A stretch of 64,000 nucleotides of DNA, from NCBI GenBank assembly GCA_026671195.1, contig JAPOHD010000064.1, positions 1-64,000 of the forward strand, read 5' to 3'. The notes beneath the pieces were generated by a model. The model was not told where the DNA came from. It saw only the letters and a program-made list of their open reading frames with translations, and searched no databases. Positions 50,783 through 59,401 of this stretch are shown here, piece by piece; position 1 is the first letter of the stretch; each line of letters begins with the position of its first letter. A program made the translations under genes and the position numbers. Origin of the DNA: Draconibacterium aestuarii (GTDB lineage: Bacteria > Bacteroidota > Bacteroidia > Bacteroidales > Prolixibacteraceae).

Positions 50783-51613
50783 TTACTGATTATGTAAGTT
50801 TCCTTTTGTATACTCACCTAAAATTGAAAGGCTCGAAGCACTTTTCAGTACCTGATGAATCGCCCTATCGTAATTTTCACCTTTTTCCCATTCAATATCA
50901 ACATGGAACGTATATTCATTTGGCTTTCCAATTTTTGGCACCGACTGAATTTTGGTGAGGTTAATTTCATTCTCAGCAAAAGTATTTAACACCCTTGCCA
51001 GAGCTCCGTAAAAGTGCCCAACTTCAAAACACACAGAAGCTTTATTTGTTCCAGTAGTTGGATTTCCGTGTTTCGAGAGAATAAGAAAACGTGTATAATT
51101 CTTTTTATTGGTTTCAATTCCGGTATCTAATACCGATAAACCATACAATTCGGCGGAACGCAGATTAGCTATCGAAGCAGCATTCCTGAGTTTTTCCTTC
51201 GCAACCAATTTTGATGAAGCTGCAGTATCCAGTTTTTCGTGTAATTGTGCATTTGGATAAAACTGCTCGATGTATTCCATACATTGCTGCAAGGCAATTG
51301 GATGCGAGTGAATATGCTCAATATCTGACGATTGCACACCTTCATTTACCAATAAATTCATTGAAATATGAATATAAATTTCACCGATTATTCGAAGATG
51401 GTAGTCGCGGATTAACTGATAATTATTCAGTAAACTTCCGGCAATTGAGTTTTCGATAGCCATTACGGCAAAATCAACTTCATCGTTATCGATCTTTTCA
51501 CAAACGGTTGTAAAAGTCTTGCATTCAACAACCTCAACCTCATCTTCAAAATATTTCCTGGCTGCATCTTCGTGAAAAGAGCCTGCGATTCCCTGTATTG
51601 CTATCCGTTTCAT
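50783..51613 (-). CDS. pheA: Prephenate dehydratase
   Basis: This 276-residue enzyme converts prephenate to phenylpyruvate for phenylalanine synthesis. The catalytic domain (about 1-180) has MAIENSIAGSLLNNYQLI and KKNYTRFLILS (the TRF motif). The ACT domain follows (about 190-270), with FYGALARVLNTFAENEINLT. The Phe-binding motif ESRP is QSVP here (KIQSVPKIGKPNEYTFHVD), which is common in Bacteroidota. There is no chorismate mutase fusion. It follows the third ACT protein gene and precedes flavodoxin by 18 nt, so aromatic synthesis shares a transcript with arylacetate activation. Confidence 0.94.
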   Translation of the reverse strand: MKRIAIQGIAGSFHEDAARKYFEDEVEVVECKTFTTVCEKIDNDEVDFAVMAIENSIAGSLLNNYQLIRDYHLRIIGEIYIHISMNLLVNEGVQSSDIEHIHSHPIALQQCMEYIEQFYPNAQLHEKLDTAASSKLVAKEKLRNAASIANLRSAELYGLSVLDTGIETNKKNYTRFLILSKHGNPTTGTNKASVCFEVGHFYGALARVLNTFAENEINLTKIQSVPKIGKPNEYTFHVDIEWEKGENYDRAIHQVLKSASSLSILGEYTKGNLHNQ

Positions 51614-51694
51614 ATAAATAATTAACTAAACCCAAAGATACAAATTATGAGTTTAGAACATGGATTTTGGGTACGATTGCCGATAAATTTAAAA

Positions 51695-52123
51695 TTACAG
51701 GCGATAAAGTTCATCTGCCCGCATCAACTCTGTTTGGTGCTTTTGTAACATTTCAACACAATATTCAACCCTTGTTGGGCGAATTACAGTTACCGCTCCC
51801 TCATCAGCCATCGAAAATGCATACATGTATTCTATAAATACTTCCTCTTGTTGAAGAATTGCCAAAAGCTTTGATAAGCTACCTGCTTTATTCGGTGTTT
51901 TCGCCAAAACCACATCGGTTGTTTGTACCGAAAAACCATTTTGTTTTAAGGTAGCGCAAGCTTTGTCAGGAGCGGAAACGATCATCCTTAATATTCCAAA
52001 ATCAGATGTATCGGCAATGGTAAAAGCCGAAATGTTAACACCGGCTTCGCCCAATATTTTGGTTACTTCGTTTAATCTTCCCGATTTATTCTCAAGAAAT
52101 ACAGATACCTGTTTTATGATCAT
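51695..52123 (-). CDS. Tandem ACT-domain protein (ACT-3)
   Basis: This 142-residue protein consists of two ACT-like halves. The first starts KQVSVFLENKSGRLNEVTKI with NISAFTIADTSDFGILRM, and the second starts LAKTPNKAGSLSKLLAI. Such small proteins are encoded with phenylacetate-CoA ligase and appear to sense aromatic amino acids. The ATG at 52123 is 4 nt after the PaaK stop and fits homologues; the earlier in-frame Met at 52147 would overlap the ligase gene. It is more distant from ACT-1 and ACT-2 than they are from each other. Confidence 0.88.
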   Translation of the reverse strand: MIIKQVSVFLENKSGRLNEVTKILGEAGVNISAFTIADTSDFGILRMIVSAPDKACATLKQNGFSVQTTDVVLAKTPNKAGSLSKLLAILQQEEVFIEYMYAFSMADEGAVTVIRPTRVEYCVEMLQKHQTELMRADELYRL

Positions 52124-52127
52124 AGCC

Positions 52128-53426
52128 TTAAATTTTACGGTTATCAATTACACGTTTTGCTTTTCCGGCAGTGCGTTCAATTGTTTTGGGTTCAACCAGT
52201 TTTACATCCACCGAAATTCCCAATAAACTTTGAATATTGTGTTTGATCTTTTTCTTCAATCCCTCCAACTGACGGATTTCATCCGAGAAAAACTGCTCCT
52301 GCACCTCTACCATCAACTTTAATACATCCAAAGTTCCTTCGCGCTCTACCATTAACAAGTAGTGCGGCTCGGTTTCACTCATTTCGAGCAGTACTGTTTC
52401 TATTTGCGATGGAAATACATTTACACCACGAATAATCAACATATCGTCAGAACGTCCTTTGCATTTTTCCATTCGAACCAAAGTACGACCGCATTCGCAT
52501 TTGTCGTAAATCAAACGGGTTAAATCGCGGGTGCGGTATCGTAAAATCGGAATACCTTCTTTGGTTACAGTTGAAAATACCAATTCTCCCACTTCTCCCG
52601 GTTCAACGGCTTCAAACGTATCGGGATTAATAATTTCAGGCACAAAATGGTCTTCGTTAATGTGCATTCCAACCTGGTGTTCGCATTCGCACGAAACACC
52701 GGGGCCAATTACTTCACTTAAACCATAAATATCAATTGCCTTCAGTTTGAGTTTGGCTTCAATTTCCTTTCGCATACTTTCGCTCCAGGGCTCGGCACCA
52801 AAAATTCCAACACGTAAATTCAAATCTGCCGGATCAATTCCCATGTCGCTCATTACTTCGGATAAAAAAAGCGCATACGAAGGCGTACAGGCAATTACAG
52901 AAGTTCCGAAATCCTGCATCAGTTGAATTTGTTTCTGTGTATTACCGCCTGAAATAGGAATTACGGTAGCTCCCAGGTTTTCAGTTCCGTAATGCATTCC
53001 CAAACCTCCGGTAAACAAACCGTAACCATAAGCTACCTGTACAATATCGTTGCGACTTACGCCGGCCATACACAAAGTACGCGTTACCACATCGGCCCAC
53101 ATATTCAGGTCGTTTCGGGTATAGCCAACCACAGTAGGTTTTCCGGTAGTACCCGAACTGGCATGCACACGTACAATTTCGCTCATCGGAACGGTAAACA
53201 TTCCAAAAGGATAATTGTCGCGTAAATCGGTTTTATTTGTAAATGGTAATTTCTTTAAATCGTCGATTGAACGCACATCGCCCGGCAACATCCCAATTTC
53301 CTGCATTTTTGCACGGTAGCTTGGAATATTGTGGTAAATACGCTGAACAGTTTGTTTTAATCTTTCGCCTTGAATGGCTGCCATTTCATCACGCGAGGCA
53401 CATTCAATTTTTTCGTTCCAAATCAT
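52128..53426 (-). CDS. paaK: Phenylacetate-CoA ligase (PaaK-2)
   Basis: This 432-residue enzyme activates arylacetates with ATP and CoA. The AMP-binding core has [20 protein letters not shown] near residue 88. [32 protein letters not shown] and REVRTRD-like [20 protein letters not shown] follow, and the C-terminal hinge has [17 protein letters not shown]. The C-terminal Lys-containing segment [12 protein letters not shown] is conserved. A second, diverged copy is encoded at 56437. Different arylacetates (phenyl, hydroxyphenyl, indole) may be the reason for two enzymes. Confidence 0.96.
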   Translation of the reverse strand: MIWNEKIECASRDEMAAIQGERLKQTVQRIYHNIPSYRAKMQEIGMLPGDVRSIDDLKKLPFTNKTDLRDNYPFGMFTVPMSEIVRVHASSGTTGKPTVVGYTRNDLNMWADVVTRTLCMAGVSRNDIVQVAYGYGLFTGGLGMHYGTENLGATVIPISGGNTQKQIQLMQDFGTSVIACTPSYALFLSEVMSDMGIDPADLNLRVGIFGAEPWSESMRKEIEAKLKLKAIDIYGLSEVIGPGVSCECEHQVGMHINEDHFVPEIINPDTFEAVEPGEVGELVFSTVTKEGIPILRYRTRDLTRLIYDKCECGRTLVRMEKCKGRSDDMLIIRGVNVFPSQIETVLLEMSETEPHYLLMVEREGTLDVLKLMVEVQEQFFSDEIRQLEGLKKKIKHNIQSLLGISVDVKLVEPKTIERTAGKAKRVIDNRKI

Positions 53427-53471
53427 AAATATGTGTTGATTTTATTTCTTATTTATATTTCTCAAATAATC

Positions 53472-53605
53472 TTGTAACAGATTCCTCTCCGTCAGCCGAC
53501 GGATCGGGATGACAATAGTTAGAGACTACTTATTTCATAAAACCTATCCTACCAAGCCTGCCTGTCATTCTGAACATAATGCAATGAAGTGAAGAATCTG
53601 TTCCA
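53472..53605. repeat. Half-copies of the palindromic repeat family
   Basis: TGTAACAGATTCCTCTCCGT with TCAGCCGACGGATCGGGATG matches the inner half of the rnf-operon element (27691-27730). CTGTCATTCTGAACATAATG at 53562 with GAAGTGAAGAATCTGTTCC is the related inverted half. They fill the gap between PaaK-2 and ACT-2. Confidence 0.7.
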
Positions 53606-53610
53606 TAAAA

Positions 53611-54042
53611 CTATTTTCCGTAAACGGTTTTATCATCTAAAATATGTACATGATTTACTTCCAGTCTTCGTTTTGCTTCAAGTACATCAGGTACTTCAAG
53701 TAATAAAATTGCCATGTTTGTTTCCGAAATCAATCGCGTATAAGCGCTGTCGATGTGAATTCCGGAACGTGCAATTTTTACCAGCAATTCGTCCAGGCCT
53801 CCGGTTTCATCTTTCATTTCGAGCGCAATTACTTCGTGCATAGTTACCGAATTTCCCTTGTCTGCAAGTACTTTGTATGCTTTCTCGGGTTGATCGACAA
53901 GAAGGTTTAAAACTCCCCACCCGTGCGCCATATTGTTTAAGGTTAATGAGCGGATATTAATTAATTCCTTTTTCAACAGGCTGGTAACCGATTCGAAATG
54001 GGATATTTTGTTTTCGAGAAAAATGGAAATTTCAAATGCCAT
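53611..54042 (-). CDS. Tandem ACT-domain protein (ACT-2)
   Basis: This 143-residue protein starts AFEISIFLENKISHFESVTS and carries NIRSLTLNNMAHGWGVLNLL. Its second half contains VIALEMKDETGGLDELLVKI. It is a clear paralogue of ACT-1 (55926-56360), with the shared core LNLLVD, VIALEMKDE and VYG at the end. They probably form homo- or heterodimers that bind an aromatic amino acid or arylacetate and control the adjacent ligase or transporter. It lies upstream of PaaK-2 in the transcript. Confidence 0.9.
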   Translation of the reverse strand: MAFEISIFLENKISHFESVTSLLKKELINIRSLTLNNMAHGWGVLNLLVDQPEKAYKVLADKGNSVTMHEVIALEMKDETGGLDELLVKIARSGIHIDSAYTRLISETNMAILLLEVPDVLEAKRRLEVNHVHILDDKTVYGK

Positions 54043-54134
54043 AATTTTAGTTTTACTGATGAGAAATAAATGCCATAGGTAAATTTAAAAGTATTCTTTT
54101 AAAAAAGGCATAACAGAACTCATATTATAAATTG

Positions 54135-55721
54135 CTATTTTATTCCCTTGTAACAAGCTGCCAGATGTTCGTCGGACGTTTTTTGAGTTGCCAACGAAAC
54201 AACGATCAAAACAACAATTGAAATAGGCATTGCAATTAAAATCGGATCGACAATCATCCATGGAAATTCGCTTGCCAAAGTTGGTTTGCCAAAAATAGCC
54301 TGACAAATTCCGAGTGGTTCCGATTCTTTTACATGCATAAATCCGAGCGAAAAAACACTTGCAATCAATCCGGTAAGAATACTCCAAAGCGCTGCAGTTT
54401 TTGTTACCCTTTTCCAATACAAGGCACCAAAATAAACCGGTAAAAATGTTGCTGCACAAATGCCAAAAAAAATGGCTGTTCCGCGGGCAATAATACTTCC
54501 GGGCAATTTGTAACCAATAATTATACTGATGAGAATGGCCACGATAATTCCTATTTTCGAGATCATCATGGAATCGATCTTTTTATTCGGGAATACATTT
54601 TCGATAAAGTCGCGCCCCAGCGAGGTTCCCATGGTATGAAATTGCGAACTTAAAGTTGACATTCCGGCCGAAAGCAGGGCCAGCATAAACAGGTACACAA
54701 ACCACTCGGGCATGGCTGCACTTATGTATTCAGGAATAATTAAATCGACATTTCCTTTTGCTACCTGAATGGCCAGCTGACCGGATTCGTTGTAGAAATA
54801 AAGGTTGGTTAAAGCACCTACAGTGAACACAAATCCGGTGGCTACAAAAATAAATATACCTCCGATTAGAACCGCCCGGTTTAGTTCGCGGTTACTTTTA
54901 ACGGTCATAAAACGTACCACCAACTGGGGCTGCGCCAATACTCCAATTCCAACACCTAAAATAATATTGGTAGTTAAAGCCCACCACCAGGCCGAATTCA
55001 TTTTTGGGAAAACCGTCCAGCCTTCGTGTCCTTTAGATGTTAAACTTTCAGGTACCAGGTTCACCATGTTGGTAAGCGCCTCGTGCGCAGCAGAAACACC
55101 GCCCAGTTTTACATAGGTTACAATCAGTAAAAAGAACAGACTTAAAAACATAATGGATCCTTGCAAAGCATCGGTGTACATTACGCCTTTTAAACCTCCG
55201 GCAATTACATAAGCTGCAATAATTATCGAGAAAAAGGTGAGTGCCAGCGAAAAATCGATCTCAAAAATACTTTCGATAAAACGTGCCCCGCCGATTAAAA
55301 CAACGGCAGCATAAAGTGGCATCGAAATAAAAATTACTGCACCGCTGATTATTTGTATTTTCTTGGATTGAAAGCGATTTCCCAAAAACTCAGGAAAGGT
55401 GTGTGCATCCAGATTATGCCCCATCTTCCGGGTTACACGCCCAAAAAAGATAAAAGCTATAAAAACCCCTACTATAATATTTAAAGCAGTCAGCCAGATA
55501 AGTCCCATTCCATAAACTCCGGCAATTCCTCCAAATCCAATAATTGCTGAAGTTGAAATAAAAGTGGCACCATACGACATTGCCATAACAAAGGGGTGAA
55601 TATCGCGACCTGCCAGTAAATAATCCTTGGCACTTTTGGTTTGCTTGTACCCCCGGTATCCAAGAAATGCGATTGCCAGTAAATAAATAACAACTACCAA
55701 TCCTAAAACAAATGTATTCAT
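54135..55721 (-). CDS. Sodium:solute symporter (SSS family), probably for arylacetate
   Basis: This 528-residue inner-membrane protein has about 13 membrane helices of the SSS/ActP family. The N-terminal YGATFISTSAIIGFGGIAG is the Na+ site. AYVIAGGLKGVMYTDALQGS is the signature of helix 5, and LLSAGMSTLSSQFHTMG marks the core. Acetate and phenylacetate permeases belong to this group. The context, between two ligase-ACT modules, points to phenylacetate or a relative. It is preceded by a 59-residue accessory gene typical of this family (12 nt gap). Confidence 0.9.
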   Translation of the reverse strand: MNTFVLGLVVVIYLLAIAFLGYRGYKQTKSAKDYLLAGRDIHPFVMAMSYGATFISTSAIIGFGGIAGVYGMGLIWLTALNIIVGVFIAFIFFGRVTRKMGHNLDAHTFPEFLGNRFQSKKIQIISGAVIFISMPLYAAVVLIGGARFIESIFEIDFSLALTFFSIIIAAYVIAGGLKGVMYTDALQGSIMFLSLFFLLIVTYVKLGGVSAAHEALTNMVNLVPESLTSKGHEGWTVFPKMNSAWWWALTTNIILGVGIGVLAQPQLVVRFMTVKSNRELNRAVLIGGIFIFVATGFVFTVGALTNLYFYNESGQLAIQVAKGNVDLIIPEYISAAMPEWFVYLFMLALLSAGMSTLSSQFHTMGTSLGRDFIENVFPNKKIDSMMISKIGIIVAILISIIIGYKLPGSIIARGTAIFFGICAATFLPVYFGALYWKRVTKTAALWSILTGLIASVFSLGFMHVKESEPLGICQAIFGKPTLASEFPWMIVDPILIAMPISIVVLIVVSLATQKTSDEHLAACYKGIK

Positions 55722-55733
55722 AATCGTTATTTA

Positions 55734-55913
55734 TTAAATTTCACCTTTAGTTAGTTCATCTTTACTTTCCCATTCCAGGTCTTTCTGAATTTCTTCAATA
55801 TCAGTTTCTCTACCTTTATTCCAGTTCAGTATTCCGTAAACAATACAGGCAATTAAGCCAAGTATCGAAAAAAGGTATCCGAGATAGATCCCGGGATCGT
55901 TTATTCCAAGCAT
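55734..55913 (-). CDS. Symporter small accessory protein
   Basis: This 59-residue protein is too short for most gene callers but convincing. It starts MLGINDPGIYLGYLFSILG, has one membrane helix (about 9-28) and then an NWNKG motif and an acidic tail (EEIQKDLEWESKDELTKGE). Small proteins with this pattern are encoded immediately before SSS-family symporters and are thought to be a small subunit or assembly factor. Here the gene ends 12 nt before the symporter start and begins 12 nt after ACT-1. Confidence 0.85.
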   Translation of the reverse strand: MLGINDPGIYLGYLFSILGLIACIVYGILNWNKGRETDIEEIQKDLEWESKDELTKGEI

Positions 55914-55925
55914 ATTATATCGTTT

Positions 55926-56360
55926 TTATTGGTTTCCGTAAACTTTCTGATCTTCCAGAATTTTTATTCCTTTTGCATTTAACTTAGCGATGGATTCTTC
56001 ATAATCATCCACATTTAGTACAAGAATTGCAGTTTGGGTTTCCTGAATTGTTCTCCCCAGCGCATTATTGAAATTAACATCTGCCTGTGCAACCTGCAGC
56101 AGCAAATCGTCTAAACCACCGGCTTCATCTTTCATTTCCAGGGCTATTACTTTGCGAAGCGCCACCGAAATACCTTTCTCTGAAAGTGCCTCGTAAGCTT
56201 TATCAGGATCATCGACCAACAAATTGAGAATTCCCCAACCGTTCACCGTGTCGTTGATTGCCATAGACCGAATGTTGATTTTGGTCTCTTTTAAAACATT
56301 GGTTATTCGCTCGAAATGACCAATTTTATTTTCAAGAAATATGGATACTTCGTATGCCAT
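55926..56360 (-). CDS. Tandem ACT-domain protein (ACT-1)
   Basis: This 144-residue protein starts AYEVSIFLENKIGHFERITN with NIRSMAINDTVNGWGILNLL. The second half has VIALEMKDEAGGLDDLLLQV and ends ILEDQKVYGNQ. It is the first of the two close paralogues; the gene follows PaaK-1 by 76 nt. A regulatory role by binding aromatic amino acids is inferred from the ACT family and from the position. Confidence 0.9.
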   Translation of the reverse strand: MAYEVSIFLENKIGHFERITNVLKETKINIRSMAINDTVNGWGILNLLVDDPDKAYEALSEKGISVALRKVIALEMKDEAGGLDDLLLQVAQADVNFNNALGRTIQETQTAILVLNVDDYEESIAKLNAKGIKILEDQKVYGNQ

Positions 56361-56436
56361 TTTAGTTCTAAGTTTTAAGTTCAGTATTTAACGTTGCAGT
56401 CCTCATTCAAAAACATTACAATCTTTGTTTTTATAT

Positions 56437-57774
56437 TCAACTGCAACTTATATTTTCTTTTGTCACTCCATTTACACGGTTATCCACAACACGCACTGCC
56501 TTCCCTTCCGATTTGGGAATGTAACCCGGTTCAACCAGTTTTACAATGGGCTTTGCCAGCACCTCGTCGCGAATTTGAGCCGTTATCATTTTCGTTAAGT
56601 TATCCAGACGACGGATATCTCCTTTAAACCACTCTTTTTTCACTTCAACTTCCACCACCATTTCATCAGTGCCGTTTAATGTTACAAGCGTAATTAAGTA
56701 GTCGGAACCCACCTCCGGAATTTTCATCAAAACACCTTCAATTTGCATGGGGAACACGTTACAGCCTTTTATAATAAACATGTCGTCCGAACGGCCCGTT
56801 ATCCGGTCTATGCGGCGATGCGTTCTGCCACATTCGCATTTCCCGGGAATAATTCGGGTAATATCTCGTGTACGGTAGCGAATCAGCGGCATCGACTGGC
56901 GGTCGAGGGTTGTCATTACCAACTCTCCATATTCTCCGTCAGGAACCGGTTCCAGCGTATCAGGATTTACTATTTCAACCACATAGGCATCTTCCCAAAT
57001 GTGCAAACCGTTCTGGTATTCACATTCAAAAGCCACCCCCGGTCCATTCATTTCCGACAAGCCGAACGAATTAAATGCACGCACGCCAAACATTTCTTCA
57101 ATACGTTTGCGCTGTTCATCGGTGTGAGGTTCGGCTCCGATCACCAGGGTTTTTAACTTTGTGTCTTTCTTTGGATCGAGTCCTGCTGATTGAAAAACTT
57201 CGTACAAACGCCCCAGGTAACTTGGGATAGCATGTGCAGCAGTAGTCCCGTAGTCCTGCATCAATTTAATCTGCCGCAAACTGTTACCTGCTCCGGCCGG
57301 AATACTTAAAGCTCCCAGGGTTTCAATTCCATACTGAAAGCCCAAACCTCCGGTAAAAAGGCCATAACCGCAAATATTCTGAAAAACATCGGTATCGCGA
57401 ATTCCGGCACAAAATAGCGAGCGTGCCATTAAATTGGCCCACGAATTTAAATCGTGTCGATTGTGAAAAATCACTGTCGGATTACCGGTGGTTCCGCTGG
57501 AACTGTGCAATCGAATAATTTCCTTTTTGGGCAGCGTTAAAAAACCGTAGGGAAAATTCTCACGCAAATCCTGTTTTGTTGTGAAGGGTAAATCACGAAT
57601 CTGAGCAATATCTTTTATATCGCCTTTGTGTATATTTTTTTGTTGAAAAAGTGTTTTATAATAAGGCGAACGAGCAGCATGCTCAATTGTAGCATTTAAT
57701 CGTTCTACCTGTAATTTTTTAAGATCATTCTTTCCTAAAACCTCAAAATCCTCCTGCCAAAATTCTTTCCTCAT
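56437..57774 (-). CDS. paaK: Phenylacetate-CoA ligase (PaaK-1)
   Basis: This 445-residue enzyme has all PaaK motifs: LHSSSGTTGNPTVIFHNRHD near residue 92, VIGAEPHTDEQRKRIEEM, FGLSEMNGPGVAFECE and IRYRTRDITRIIPGKCECGR. IKGCNVFPMQIEGVLMKI marks the C-terminal hinge. SEGKAVRVVDNRVNG follows near the end. Its start is 3 nt after the stop of the outer-membrane protein gene. It differs throughout from PaaK-2 and is not a recent duplicate. Confidence 0.96.
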   Translation of the reverse strand: MRKEFWQEDFEVLGKNDLKKLQVERLNATIEHAARSPYYKTLFQQKNIHKGDIKDIAQIRDLPFTTKQDLRENFPYGFLTLPKKEIIRLHSSSGTTGNPTVIFHNRHDLNSWANLMARSLFCAGIRDTDVFQNICGYGLFTGGLGFQYGIETLGALSIPAGAGNSLRQIKLMQDYGTTAAHAIPSYLGRLYEVFQSAGLDPKKDTKLKTLVIGAEPHTDEQRKRIEEMFGVRAFNSFGLSEMNGPGVAFECEYQNGLHIWEDAYVVEIVNPDTLEPVPDGEYGELVMTTLDRQSMPLIRYRTRDITRIIPGKCECGRTHRRIDRITGRSDDMFIIKGCNVFPMQIEGVLMKIPEVGSDYLITLVTLNGTDEMVVEVEVKKEWFKGDIRRLDNLTKMITAQIRDEVLAKPIVKLVEPGYIPKSEGKAVRVVDNRVNGVTKENISCS

Positions 57775-57777
57775 CCT

Positions 57778-59067
57778 CTAAAAATTGTACGTCAACATCA
57801 ATAAAATTCGGTGGTTGGTTGCGTTTACGGTATCGTCGTATAAACCATCTGTAAAGTTAAAATTACCTGTTCCATAATCGGCAGAATCCATTTCATACTC
57901 AGCAACAAAACGTAGGTTTTTATAGTTGTAAGCAAAATAAGGTGCTATACGATACACCTGCTTCATAGTAGGCATTAATCCCAGTGTTTTTGCTGCCCCA
58001 TCAAAATCATACAACTCATCCGATATCCCAAAATTATTGGAAATACCGGCAAAAAGTCCGATTTGGTGTTTAGTTCCGTAAACAATATTAAGCAATGTTG
58101 ATGCGGTTGTATAGTTGGTATATGTCATGCCTCCCGTAGCTTCATCATACGTTTTTACTCCATAGCCACCAATCATAAGCATATTGGCTAAATTTTGACC
58201 AACCATTTCCTTTACCAGGAAAAACCATTTGTCTTTTTTGTAGCCGGCATACGACATAACCGCATAGCTGGTATTTAATTCATTTGTTTTGAATTTCCCA
58301 TTGGTTCCTTCAGTAATATCAATCGGCTGAATGGCATTAAACTGGCCGGCTAAACCCAAACTTACACCATCCGAGTTATAATAAAGCCCTGCCACCAATT
58401 CAGGAATTCCGGCATTTCGTTTTGCCAAATTTGAACTGTTTGTATTGGGTACTGCGTAAAATCCTTTCGAGGCGTATTGTTGCTCGTACAAGGCTGTCAA
58501 AGACAATGTCAATGTTTTGCTTATCCGATAATCGAAATCGATTTGAGGCGAACGGTTGAAAGGGTTATACGGACTCCCCGTATTTAAACCGCCTACTTGC
58601 GGAAAAAATGCACCGCTACCGTTCCACAACGGATGCCAGGTTTGCCCCACTAAAAGAGATGAATTCTCCCAGTCGAGTTTTACGTAGGCTTTTCGTAAGC
58701 GGAGCACTTCGGGATACGAGGTTACAATTCCGGCAAAATCGGTTTCGATATTGGCCGACGTTTTTGCACCTAAAATCTCAGGTCCTTTAATGTTCATGCC
58801 AAAACGTGTGGCCATGGCAGTAAAACCATGAATACCTTGCTGGTTAATATCATCGCCATTGGCATCCTGTCCTTTGTAAAGCGGAAACAAATAGAAATTA
58901 TCCTGGGCCGCATTTAATCCTTTATAGGAATCAAAATAATATTCGCTTCGAACAAAACCATAAAACTGGATTGTCGATTGTTTGGCTGTAACTTTGTTAT
59001 CTTCCTGTGCAAAAGCAATACCTGTCAAGACAAAGAATATCCATGATATTGTAAATATTTTTTTCAT
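57778..59067 (-). CDS. Outer-membrane porin-like beta-barrel protein
   Basis: This about 429-residue protein starts KKIFTISWIFFVLTGIAFAQ, a signal peptide cut after residue about 20. The mature chain is all alternating beta-strands ending in HRILLMLTYNF, an outer-membrane insertion signature with C-terminal Phe. The opening STIQFYGFVRSEYYFDSYKG and FGMNIKGPEILGAKTSANIE resemble porin or DcaP-like proteins. A 27-codon longer frame (to 59148) would hide the signal peptide. It is the first gene of the arylacetate island and probably admits the aromatic acid. Confidence 0.85.
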   Translation of the reverse strand: MKKIFTISWIFFVLTGIAFAQEDNKVTAKQSTIQFYGFVRSEYYFDSYKGLNAAQDNFYLFPLYKGQDANGDDINQQGIHGFTAMATRFGMNIKGPEILGAKTSANIETDFAGIVTSYPEVLRLRKAYVKLDWENSSLLVGQTWHPLWNGSGAFFPQVGGLNTGSPYNPFNRSPQIDFDYRISKTLTLSLTALYEQQYASKGFYAVPNTNSSNLAKRNAGIPELVAGLYYNSDGVSLGLAGQFNAIQPIDITEGTNGKFKTNELNTSYAVMSYAGYKKDKWFFLVKEMVGQNLANMLMIGGYGVKTYDEATGGMTYTNYTTASTLLNIVYGTKHQIGLFAGISNNFGISDELYDFDGAAKTLGLMPTMKQVYRIAPYFAYNYKNLRFVAEYEMDSADYGTGNFNFTDGLYDDTVNATNHRILLMLTYNF

Positions 59068-59191
59068 ACGATAAATTGGTTTTTTTTTGATTGAATAAAA
59101 TTGATTGCCCCGAAATGCAGAATTAACACTCCGGGCAAATAAAGACATAATCTAAAAGGTTATAATATGTTGCTGTCTGTAACACGAAGAC

Positions 59192-59221
59192 CAAAAATAG
59201 CAAAATATGAAGCCTAATCAA
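59192..59221 (-). promoter_or_regulatory. Promoter of the arylacetate island
   Basis: On the minus strand TATTTTTG (59192-59199) with TTG (59219-59221) at exactly 19 nt. It lies about 125 nt before the outer-membrane protein start, so the leader is long. Confidence 0.7.
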
Positions 59222-59222
59222 T

Positions 59223-59249
59223 TCTGAACTTACAATTTGTAAGTTCAGA
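59223..59249. promoter_or_regulatory. Perfect 27-bp palindrome beside the promoter
   Basis: TCTGAACTTACAA (59223-59235), one centre T, then TTGTAAGTTCAGA (59237-59249): 13-bp perfect arms. It lies 1 nt upstream of the -33 element of the island promoter, the position of an activator site. There is no T-run on the minus strand. The binding protein is unknown; the Crp-type regulator is a candidate. Confidence 0.75.
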
Positions 59250-59401
59250 TATCTTATTTATTTTGATTTCAAACAAGAAATAGTTCGTGAAACATTTTTG
59301 ACCAGAATACTGGCAGGAATTTAATTCAATAACCAACAATGAGGGGCAGCAGAGAATTTTATTTGAACAGGCAGAAAAGCTAAAAATGTATCGCTTTTCG
59401 C
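59250..59401. other. Gene-free spacer before the MFS gene stop
   Basis: AT-rich, with no gene or clear terminator. Together with the promoter region it makes a 334-nt gap (59068-59401). Confidence 0.4.
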
